DNA of 12,406 nucleotides, from positions 1 to 12,406 of the forward strand of contig CAUZHN010000069.1 of the NCBI GenBank assembly GCA_963579625.1, given 5' to 3'. The translations under genes were made by a program, and so were the position numbers. This DNA comes from JAAXGI01 sp963579625. GTDB taxonomy: Bacteria > Gemmatimonadota > Gemmatimonadetes > Longimicrobiales > Gaopeijiaceae. The notes beneath the pieces are model-generated. The model did no database searches. It saw only the letters and a program-made list of their open reading frames with translations, and was not told the DNA's origin. Shown piece by piece: positions 7,069 through 12,406 of the stretch (positions are counted from its first letter, which is position 1; every line of letters begins with the position of its first letter).

Positions 7069-7266
7069 CTAGTAGGTCGCAGAAGTACAGGGGGTCTCAT
7101 TACCAACGCCACGGGGCCAGTTCCAAGAAGGCGTGACGAGGCGATGCCGTTTCGTATCTCGGACAATCACCAATGCTGAAGATGGTCCTGTTCCACCGTA
7201 ACCCAAAGGGCGCAGGCAGGTTGCGATCTCACACGGCGTCAGAACTCCTCCTCGATGCTTTAGCAT
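7069..7266 (-). CDS. Doubtful 65-aa ORF between the YtxH gene and smpB
   Basis: I do not recognise this ORF. It starts with an ATG 8 nt after the stop of the YtxH-domain gene and ends at a TAG that touches the smpB ATG, in the same frame as smpB. GAGGAGGAAGG lies about 12 nt upstream, but those bases also encode the Glu-Glu-Glu-Gly end of the YtxH protein. The product begins MLKHRGGVLTPCEIATCLRP and contains VIVRDTKRHRLVTP. It has four cysteines and no clear domain, and its third-base composition is near neutral, unlike its neighbours. It may be a small coupled gene, or just an open leader between two real genes. Its tight fit is the only positive argument. Confidence 0.25.
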   Translation of the reverse strand: MLKHRGGVLTPCEIATCLRPLGYGGTGPSSALVIVRDTKRHRLVTPSWNWPRGVGNETPCTSATY

Positions 7267-7274
7267 AGCGAACG

Positions 7275-7673
7275 TCAGCCTTCCTCCTCGGCCAATTCAC
7301 GCGCATTTTCCACGCCCGCTCGATATGCTGCCTTCGACCGCTCAATCTGGCCCTCTAGGTCGGTCCGGGCCTCCTGCGCCACCTCACGACCCGAATCCAC
7401 GGCCTCCCGAATCGTGTCCACACGCTCCATGATCTCCCCACGGGCCTGCTCAAGACGCTCTTCCACCTGCTGTTGGACTTCACGCACCCGCTGCTCGGCA
7501 GCGTCCATCAGCCGGGTGGCCCTCTCCCTGATATCTCGCTGGGTCTCTTCGCCAGAGCGCGGAGCGAGAAGCAGCGCCACGCCAGCCCCCAAGATTGCAC
7601 CAAGGAGAAAAGCACCCACCCCCCCACTGTCTTTCTCAACTACTATATAGGGAGTCTCATCTCGGTCTCGCAT
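7275..7673 (-). CDS. YtxH-domain membrane protein
   Basis: This is a 132-aa protein of the YtxH/gas-vesicle-like family, whose exact function is not established. Residues 1-16 are polar. Residues about 18-38 (GGVGAFLLGAILGAGVALLLA) form one membrane helix, followed by the family hallmark APRSGEETQRDIRER. Residues about 45-132 are heptad-rich and very likely a long amphipathic or coiled-coil helix (runs of A, E, R, V and Q). The architecture suggests a membrane-anchored cytoplasmic or periplasmic helix bundle of the stress-associated type. GGGAGG with a 7-nt gap precedes the ATG, so the start is well supported. It lies downstream of the metallo-hydrolase gene on the same strand. Confidence 0.85.
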   Translation of the reverse strand: MRDRDETPYIVVEKDSGGVGAFLLGAILGAGVALLLAPRSGEETQRDIRERATRLMDAAEQRVREVQQQVEERLEQARGEIMERVDTIREAVDSGREVAQEARTDLEGQIERSKAAYRAGVENARELAEEEG

Positions 7674-7848
7674 TCTGGGTCCTCCCCTGGGTAGAATTGG
7701 GGTCAGGCTCCTTCATCTCCAGGAAGGGAAGGTAGGGCCGGCCCAGCTGGGAATACAGGTTTACGAAAGTGGAGTTCCCAGAGGTTTGGAACCTTACCTG
7801 CCTCTCAGGCACCGGGATCTCTCTCTCCAACATCGTTTCTCGTCCCAC
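7657..7848 (-). CDS. Doubtful 63-aa ORF between the metallo-hydrolase and YtxH genes
   Basis: I do not recognise this ORF. A GTG start at 7848 shares one base with the TAG stop of the metallo-hydrolase gene, and the ORF ends 17 bp inside the YtxH gene, so it fills the whole gap between them. An internal ATG at 7833 is a second possible start. The product (…MLEREIPVPERQVRFQTSG…, then LYSQLGRPYLPFLEMKEPDP) is charged at its start and proline-rich in the middle and end. It has no signal peptide or membrane segment. Neither start has a convincing Shine-Dalgarno sequence. It may be a coupled small gene or an open untranslated spacer that holds the YtxH ribosome site. Confidence 0.27.
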   Translation of the reverse strand: MGRETMLEREIPVPERQVRFQTSGNSTFVNLYSQLGRPYLPFLEMKEPDPNSTQGRTQNARPR

Positions 7849-8642
7849 TAACTCTGGTCGTCTGGAATCTTGACCATCAAACCGTCATACGCCGCAAAGA
7901 CCCCCGGGGGAAGGCGGCTGACAAGATCTTCGTGGGAAACCTGATGGGTAAGATGGGTGAGAAATGTTCGTTCGGCACCTAGTTGTTGGGCGGTTTCCAC
8001 CGCCTCTTCCACGTTGAAATGGGTCGGGTGAGGATTTCCCCACCAGAGTGCGTTCAGGACGAGCACCCTGACGCCGGCAAGAGCTTCCAGAGTCTCAGAC
8101 GGGAGCCGTTTTGCGTCGGTAATATACCCCAGGTCCCCCACCCTAAAACCCAACACCCGGAGTGATCCGTGAAATACTTCGAGTGGAAGGAACTCTACAC
8201 CAACGAGGGTCTCAGGCCGGCCCGCGTAGAGCGTGTGAAGGGACGCCTGTGGCTTGGACGATCCTGCGTCCGGGCGGACCGTCGCATCGAAAATATAAGC
8301 GAAACGGCGTTCCAATGCGGCTCTGGAGTCCTGAGAGGCATAGGCCGGGATGCTTCGTTTACTTCGGAGAGAAAAAATCCGCAGATCGTCGATCCCATGA
8401 AGGTGGTCGGCATGGACGTGAGTAAACCACACGGCATCCACCCGATCCACCCCCTCTCGTACGAGTTGTAGTCGAAGCTCGGGAGGCGTGTCCACGAGCA
8501 CGGCTCGTCCATCATCCCAGGAAACCAAAGCGGAATGGCGGGTGCGGCGATCCCTTGGGTCCTTGGAAGAGCAGACCGAGCAGCGGCATCCCACGACGGG
8601 GATGCCGAAGGAAGTACCGGTGCCGAGAAAGGTAAGTCTCAC
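7848..8642 (-). CDS. PhnP-like metallo-beta-lactamase-fold hydrolase
   Basis: This 264-aa MBL-fold hydrolase belongs to the COG1235/PhnP-like group of metal-dependent phosphodiesterases. It begins with MRLTFLGTGTSFGIPVVGC and has the zinc motif THVHADHLHG (H75, H77, D79, H80). Further likely ligands are H158 in VFHG, D176 in YITDAK and H230 or H233 in LTHLTH. A cysteine cluster (C19, C21, C24) near the N-terminus is usual in this subgroup and may hold a structural zinc. PhnP itself cleaves phosphoribosyl 1,2-cyclic phosphate, but no phn genes are nearby, so the substrate here is unknown. The start is a GTG with no clear Shine-Dalgarno sequence, yet the N-terminus aligns with the family start. 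It follows pyk by 52 bp on the same strand. Confidence 0.88.
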   Translation of the reverse strand: MRLTFLGTGTSFGIPVVGCRCSVCSSKDPRDRRTRHSALVSWDDGRAVLVDTPPELRLQLVREGVDRVDAVWFTHVHADHLHGIDDLRIFSLRSKRSIPAYASQDSRAALERRFAYIFDATVRPDAGSSKPQASLHTLYAGRPETLVGVEFLPLEVFHGSLRVLGFRVGDLGYITDAKRLPSETLEALAGVRVLVLNALWWGNPHPTHFNVEEAVETAQQLGAERTFLTHLTHQVSHEDLVSRLPPGVFAAYDGLMVKIPDDQS

Positions 8643-8694
8643 GCGACGCTGCCGCCGAGGTGGCGAGGATTAGGGGCCGCGACTTCGCAAATGA

Positions 8695-10113
8695 TCAGAG
8701 GCGCTCCACTCGAAGTGTGTTAGTCGTCCCCGCTTGGTGAAACGGAAAACCTGTTGTGACCACGATGGAATCCTTGGATGATCCGATCCCCGACTCGAGG
8801 ATCGCCTCCTTTCCAAACGCCGTGAGGGACTCATAACTGACGTCCCGCTCGGGAGCCAGCACGGGTCGGACTCCCCATACGGCGGAAAGCTGGCAATAAG
8901 TCCGTGGATCCGTGGTTACCGCGAAGATGGGGACCGGGGGTCTATGAGACGAGACGAGTCTCGCGGAGAAACCACTGGAAGTAAGAACCAGCACAGCCGG
9001 TGCAGCCAGGTACTGCACCGCATCTACCGTGGCTAATGCCACCGCATGCTCCCGCGGGGTGGCACCGGACCGATCCTCATGTGTTGGATGACCAAGATAC
9101 TTGGGACCGGAGGCAAGAACCCCGCTCCCTTCGATCTCACTCACAATTCTGCAGATCGCATCTAGGGCGAGGAGCGGGTGTTTCCCAATCGCGGTTTCAC
9201 CTGAGAGCATCACCGCGTCCGTACCATCTAGCACCGCGTTCGCGACATCCGAGGCCTCAGCGCGGGTCGGACGAGCGTGCTCAATCATGGACTCTAGCAT
9301 CTGAGTTGCTGTGATAACTGGCCGCCCATGAAAATTTGCCTTCTGGATGATCCGCTTCTGCGCCAGTGGCAGTTCCTCGAACGGGAGTTCTACCCCAAGA
9401 TCACCCCGCGCGATCATGACCATATCCGATGTTTCGAGGATCTCGTCGATGTCGGCAAGCGCACAGGCCATCTCAATCTTGCCCACGACGAGCGCGCGGC
9501 CAGCCACCAGCTTCTTCAGCTCGCCCACATCCAAGGCCCGCCTGACAAAAGACAGCCCGACATATTCGACTCCCAACTCCAGGGAGAATTCGAGGTCTTC
9601 CAAGTCCTTTTCTGTCAGGCTCGAGGCTGAGAGAGCGCCAGAGGGGATGTTGATACCCTTATTGCTCTTGACCACTCCCCCCTGGATAACCCGGAAGGTC
9701 ACCTGGTCTGCATCCACTGCCAAGCATTCCAATTCGACGAGACCGTCATCGATAAGGACTCGATCACCCTCCAACAAGTCTCGGGCAAGGCCTTCATACG
9801 TGGTGGGAATCTGACCAGGTCGGAACCGGCTCTCAAAAGCGATCGCAACCTGGTTGCCTGGATTGAGCTCCATAGGCTCCGCAAGCTCACCTATGCGAAT
9901 CTTCGGACCTTGAAGGTCCGCCAGAACCGCTATCGGGCGCTCGACATCTTCGGCTGCGGCTCGAACCGACTCTATCATTCTTCGATGCGAGTTCCGATCA
10001 CCATGAGCCATATTGAGTCGGGCAACATCCATGCCCCCTCGGACCAGCTGCCCTATGACATCCGGCTCTGAGGTGGCCGGCCCGAGAGTGCAAAAGATCT
10101 TGGTCCTGAGCAT
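8695..10113 (-). CDS. pyk: Pyruvate kinase
   Basis: Pyruvate kinase converts phosphoenolpyruvate and ADP to pyruvate and ATP in the last step of glycolysis. From the chosen ATG the product is 472 aa, the usual length. Motifs in order are TKIFCTLGPAT at the N-terminus, GMDVARLNMAHGD, ADLQGPKIRIG, the flexible B domain, KINIPSG-like KGINIPSGALS, VGKIEMACALADIDEIL, MIARGDLGVELP, and ATQMLESMIEHARPTRAEASDVANAVLDG with DAVMLSGETAIG. A normal C-terminal domain ends in GTTNTLRVERL. A TTG at 10161 would add 16 residues not found in the family and running through a palindromic leader, so I reject it. The substrate loop reads NMAHGD instead of the common NFSHG. The gene is divergent from the RNase D gene and is the first gene of the long minus-strand run. 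Confidence 0.96.
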   Translation of the reverse strand: MLRTKIFCTLGPATSEPDVIGQLVRGGMDVARLNMAHGDRNSHRRMIESVRAAAEDVERPIAVLADLQGPKIRIGELAEPMELNPGNQVAIAFESRFRPGQIPTTYEGLARDLLEGDRVLIDDGLVELECLAVDADQVTFRVIQGGVVKSNKGINIPSGALSASSLTEKDLEDLEFSLELGVEYVGLSFVRRALDVGELKKLVAGRALVVGKIEMACALADIDEILETSDMVMIARGDLGVELPFEELPLAQKRIIQKANFHGRPVITATQMLESMIEHARPTRAEASDVANAVLDGTDAVMLSGETAIGKHPLLALDAICRIVSEIEGSGVLASGPKYLGHPTHEDRSGATPREHAVALATVDAVQYLAAPAVLVLTSSGFSARLVSSHRPPVPIFAVTTDPRTYCQLSAVWGVRPVLAPERDVSYESLTAFGKEAILESGIGSSKDSIVVTTGFPFHQAGTTNTLRVERL

Positions 10114-10357
10114 CGGCAAAGAGCAATTCGAGGCAGTAAGGAGGAAGCAATACTTGTTCAAAGTTGCTTCCCGATCACGGTACGAGCAAGATACCCGAAA
10201 AGCCCTGATTCCGCGGAACTTAAAGGGCTATCCCAGGGTATGGTGGTTCGTTAGTTCATTTTACGGGGCTTATGTGCGACTAGATTTTTTTCTGGATTTC
10301 GGGCCAGAGTGGCAGCTGGTTGAATCAAACATCGGAACGGGGTAAGTCAACAGAAGG
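10114..10357. other. Divergent pyk / RNase D intergenic region
   Basis: This 244-bp region separates two divergent genes and must hold promoters for both. Toward pyk (minus strand) a weak pair can be seen: TTGAAC (10161-10156), 17 bp, TACTGC (10138-10133). It lies under an inverted repeat and would give a very short leader. Toward RNase D the stretch 10250-10300 is AT-rich and includes seven T's at 10286-10292, but I could not find a convincing -35/-10 pair. The T-run has no stem before it and no plus-strand gene upstream, so it is not a terminator. Confidence 0.4.
10143..10171. repeat. Inverted repeat upstream of pyk, possible operator
   Basis: GGAAGCAA (10143-10150) and TTGCTTCC (10164-10171) are perfect inverted repeats with a 13-bp spacer. 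If two bases are bulged the pairing extends through ACTT/AAGT around a 5-nt loop, so RNA of this region could form an 11-bp hairpin. It is 30-58 bp upstream of the pyk ATG and is centred on the TTGAAC box of the weak candidate promoter. The placement fits an operator, or a leader hairpin if transcription begins further upstream. Confidence 0.45.
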
Positions 10358-11494
10358 ATGGAGATCCGATATGTCGACGACGGCGAGGGCCTGGAAGCAG
10401 TGCGCTCAATCCTTGGAGCCGCGAATCGGATCGCTCTGGATTGTGAGGCCGCTGGGTATCACCGCTACACGGACCGACTCTGCCTTGTGCAGCTGACCAC
10501 GGAAGGCCGAACCTACCTTCTCGACCCCCTCAAGCTCGACTTGGAGCCAGCGCTCCGCCCCGTATTGGAGGACCCGGCGGTCGAGGTGATGATGCATGGT
10601 GCTGACTTCGACGTCCGACTTCTGGACCGGGATCTCGGAATCAGCGTCACTGGGTTGTTCGACACGCAGATCGCGGCGTCTCTCCTCGGCGTTGAGGCCC
10701 TGGGGCTTTCCTCTTTGGTGGATAACCGCCTTGGCATCCATCTATCGAAGAAGTATCAGAAGGCTGATTGGGCGCAGCGTCCACTTCCCTCCCCTATGCG
10801 CGAGTACGCTGCGCACGATACGACTCATCTAGCTGCATTGTCTGAGTGCTTGCGAGAGGAACTAGTGGAGTCTGATAGACTGGAGTGGGCCCTAGAGGAG
10901 TTCCACGAGCTGGAGAAGGTCCGATTCCATGAGCCCAATGGCCAAGAGCCGGTGCTCGGGATCAAACAGGCGCGGGAACTGGAGCCGAGAGAGGTGGATC
11001 GTCTCAGAGAGGCACTGGCGTGGCGAGATCAGCTGGGGAGGGAATTGGATCGAGCACTGTTTCGAGTGGCCGGAGATTTGGTGCTGGTCGAGGCGGCTCG
11101 GAGGAACCCTGCCTCAGTGTCACAGCTGGCTGAGTTGAAAGGCATGGGCCGGGCGCTCGCCCACCAGTGGGGCCAGGATCTCCTTATCCGTTTCCGCGAC
11201 GTGGACCTTCGATCTGAGGATCAACTGATAGGCTATCCGACGGGTCAGGTCAGCCCCAACGGGTCTGGAAGACGACCCTCTCCGGAGGTGGAGGCTCGGA
11301 TAGCAAGGCTCAAGGCGGTGAGGAACAAGCGCGCTGAAGCGCTTGGAGTGGGACGCGGCACGCTGCTCTCGAACGCGGTGCTGAAACTGATCGCAGAATC
11401 CCCACCGACTCGCCCTGAAGAAGTAGCGTCTGTGGGGGGAATTCGGCGATGGCAGGCGGAACTCCTCGCCGATGATTTGATTGCTTCACTCTAA
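10358..11494 (+). CDS. rnd: Ribonuclease D-type 3'-5' exonuclease with HRDC region
   Basis: RNase D trims the 3' ends of tRNA precursors and other small RNAs. The 378-aa product has a DEDDy exonuclease domain at residues about 1-170. Exo I is ALDCEAAGY with D28 and E30, Exo II is MMHGADFDVRLL with D85, and Exo III is EYAAHDTTHL with Y150 and D154. This agrees with the E. coli residues. KADWAQRPL near 135-143 is another family signature. Residues about 210-290 form an HRDC-like helical region (W-R-D-Q-L-G-R-E-L-D, LAELKGMGRALAHQWG), and the last 80 residues form a second HRDC-like helical repeat. AGAAGG touches the ATG, and GGGG about 15 nt upstream is the only other SD-like element, so initiation signals are weak. 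It is divergent from pyk. Substrates could include the tRNAs encoded in this window. Confidence 0.93.
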   Translation: MEIRYVDDGEGLEAVRSILGAANRIALDCEAAGYHRYTDRLCLVQLTTEGRTYLLDPLKLDLEPALRPVLEDPAVEVMMHGADFDVRLLDRDLGISVTGLFDTQIAASLLGVEALGLSSLVDNRLGIHLSKKYQKADWAQRPLPSPMREYAAHDTTHLAALSECLREELVESDRLEWALEEFHELEKVRFHEPNGQEPVLGIKQARELEPREVDRLREALAWRDQLGRELDRALFRVAGDLVLVEAARRNPASVSQLAELKGMGRALAHQWGQDLLIRFRDVDLRSEDQLIGYPTGQVSPNGSGRRPSPEVEARIARLKAVRNKRAEALGVGRGTLLSNAVLKLIAESPPTRPEEVASVGGIRRWQAELLADDLIASL

Positions 11495-11571
11495 GAATTG
11501 GGCTTTGATTCTCTGCCGAGAGAACTGAAGAGCTACACCAACTGATTACCCGAGAGGAAACCGGAGGTCGA

Positions 11572-11976
11572 ATGGCGTCGGAAATGCTTGAGCGGGATGA
11601 TCTTTCGATATACGTCGTCGCTGGAGTCCCAAAGAGCTTCAAGAAGAAGCTGCAGAAGTTCGTAGACTCGGAAGCAAAGTCCAATGGTGATGTGATGCTT
11701 CTAGACGAGGAGATGACGGAGTGGATCTTGGCCCGGGTAAAGGGAGAGAAACGGCGTAGCCATGAGCAGACCCCAGCGTCGTCGGCCCTTTGGCGTGCCT
11801 ACCGCGCACTCAGCGCGGCGCGATACCACCTACAGGACCAGCCTATCGAGATCAAGATCCGGAACATACGTGACCACATCGAGGAACTCTGGAGAGAAAC
11901 GAGCCCCCTCCATGCCAAGACAGAGGAGGAGGAGGAGATCGAAGAACTTGAAGAAGCGGGTGAGGCATCGACCTAG
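11572..11976 (+). CDS. Hypothetical protein, 134 aa, acidic tail
   Basis: I do not recognise this protein. Residues about 10-60 (LSIYVVAGVPKSFKKKLQKF and on to LDEEMTEWILARV) read like a small mixed alpha/beta unit with a lysine-rich helix. Residues 60-115 look helical and include SSALWRAYRALSAARYHLQD and RNIRDHIEELWRE. The last 20 residues are extremely acidic (EEEEEIEELEEAGEAST). No signal peptide, membrane segment or metal motif is present, so it is probably cytoplasmic. GGAGGT with a gap of about 4 nt before the ATG supports the start. It follows the RNase D gene by 77 bp on the same strand and may be co-transcribed with it. It ends 2 bp from the end of the convergent DksA-like gene. Confidence 0.8.
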   Translation: MASEMLERDDLSIYVVAGVPKSFKKKLQKFVDSEAKSNGDVMLLDEEMTEWILARVKGEKRRSHEQTPASSALWRAYRALSAARYHLQDQPIEIKIRNIRDHIEELWRETSPLHAKTEEEEEIEELEEAGEAST

Positions 11977-11978
11977 AA

Positions 11979-12359
11979 CTACATCGATCCCTCTTCCTTG
12001 ACCTTACAGTCGATGCAGTATCTGGCGTGAGGAAGAGCGTCGAGTCGCTCGAAGCCCGCTGGGGTTCCACAGGTGTGACATGTCCCGAAGTTCTTCGGGT
12101 CGTCATAGAGTCTGCGAAGCGCTTCTTCTAACCGATAAAGATATCTGCCCTCCTTCGTGGCGAAGAGAGCCGCTTTCTCGCGCTCCATCGCCTCGGTGCC
12201 CTGATCGGCCATGTGGTCCGTGTGGGCCCTGAGGTCAGAGTCTGCTGACTCTCGGTCGGCCTTGGCCATCTGATCGAAGAGACCAAGGGAACGAAGTGCT
12301 CTTGATCGCTCTTCCATTAGCCGCTTTTCCATGTACGCCAATTGCGACTTCGTCAACAT
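11979..12359 (-). CDS. DksA/TraR-family zinc-finger regulator
   Basis: Proteins of this family bind the RNA polymerase secondary channel; DksA itself works with ppGpp on rRNA and tRNA promoters. The 126-aa product has an N-terminal helical part (MLTKSQLAYMEKRLMEERSR), a middle segment HMADQGTEAMEREKAALFATKEGRYLYRLEEALRRL, and a C4 zinc finger near the end (CHTCG about 24 residues before CIDC) with the family sequence GFERLDALPHARYC. The coiled-coil tip acids of classical DksA are not obvious, so a true DksA role is unproved. I choose the ATG at 12359 because MLTKxQL begins like the family; a GTG at 12374 would add five residues. Neither start has a good Shine-Dalgarno sequence. It converges on the hypothetical gene with only 2 bp between, without a visible terminator. 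Confidence 0.88.
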   Translation of the reverse strand: MLTKSQLAYMEKRLMEERSRALRSLGLFDQMAKADRESADSDLRAHTDHMADQGTEAMEREKAALFATKEGRYLYRLEEALRRLYDDPKNFGTCHTCGTPAGFERLDALPHARYCIDCKVKEEGSM

Positions 12360-12406
12360 CGGACCATTCCGCACGAAAGAAACCCACCGGGGTGCGCCGG
12401 GTAACT

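Noticed and set aside
7069..7266. Resemblance of the 65-aa ORF to HicA-type toxins (RDTKRHRLVTP segment)
   Set aside because: Only a few residues agree, the key Gly-Ser-His motif is missing and there is no HicB-like partner.
7253..7266. Short ATGCT/AGCAT hairpin after the YtxH gene as a terminator
   Set aside because: The stem is only 5 bp, AT-rich and has no T-run.
10286..10292. Run of seven T's as an intrinsic terminator
   Set aside because: No GC-rich stem precedes it on the plus strand and no plus-strand gene lies upstream.

Overview
The window is a stretch of bacterial chromosome made almost entirely of conserved housekeeping genes. I see no mobile element, CRISPR array, phage gene or defence locus. 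The organism is probably a moderately GC-rich, Gram-negative-type bacterium. The sequences of the YtxH-domain protein and the DksA/TraR-family protein resemble those I know from Gemmatimonadota, so I favour that phylum. This is an inference from memory and has not been tested by search.

Minus-strand block, read from position 10113 down to 1. The order is pyruvate kinase (pyk), a PhnP-like metallo-beta-lactamase-fold hydrolase, a doubtful 63-aa ORF, a YtxH-domain membrane protein, a doubtful 65-aa ORF, smpB, a secreted N-acetylmuramoyl-L-alanine amidase, pyrD, pyrF and cysS. Next come the tRNA genes Thr(TGT), Tyr(GTA), Gly(TCC) and Thr(GGT), and finally tuf (EF-Tu). From smpB to pyrF the genes are 5 bp apart, 3 bp apart or overlapping, so they are very likely co-transcribed. 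The tRNA-tuf unit has its own strong sigma70-type promoter (TTGACA, 17 bp, TACACT), whose -35 box overlaps the cysS stop codon. The tRNA order matches the E. coli thrU-tyrU-glyT-thrT-tufB operon.

Plus-strand block, 10358 to 11976. An RNase D-type 3'-5' exonuclease with an HRDC region is transcribed divergently from pyk. It is followed by an unrecognised 134-aa protein with a strong Shine-Dalgarno sequence and a very acidic tail. That gene converges, with a 2-bp gap, on a DksA/TraR-family zinc-finger regulator on the minus strand (to about 12359).

The genes serve translation (EF-Tu, tRNAs, CysRS, SmpB), pyrimidine synthesis (PyrD, PyrF), glycolysis (Pyk), cell-wall remodelling (amidase) and RNA processing or transcription control (RNase D, DksA-like). 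I found no clearly new system. The points most worth a second look are: an abrupt change in codon usage in the last 17 codons of tuf; two interleaved inverted repeats in the Thr-Tyr tRNA spacer; an inverted repeat centred on a possible pyk promoter; the promoter sharing bases with the cysS stop; two small ORFs fitted tightly between known genes; and corrected starts for pyrF and pyk. No gene-free stretch exceeds about 250 bp.
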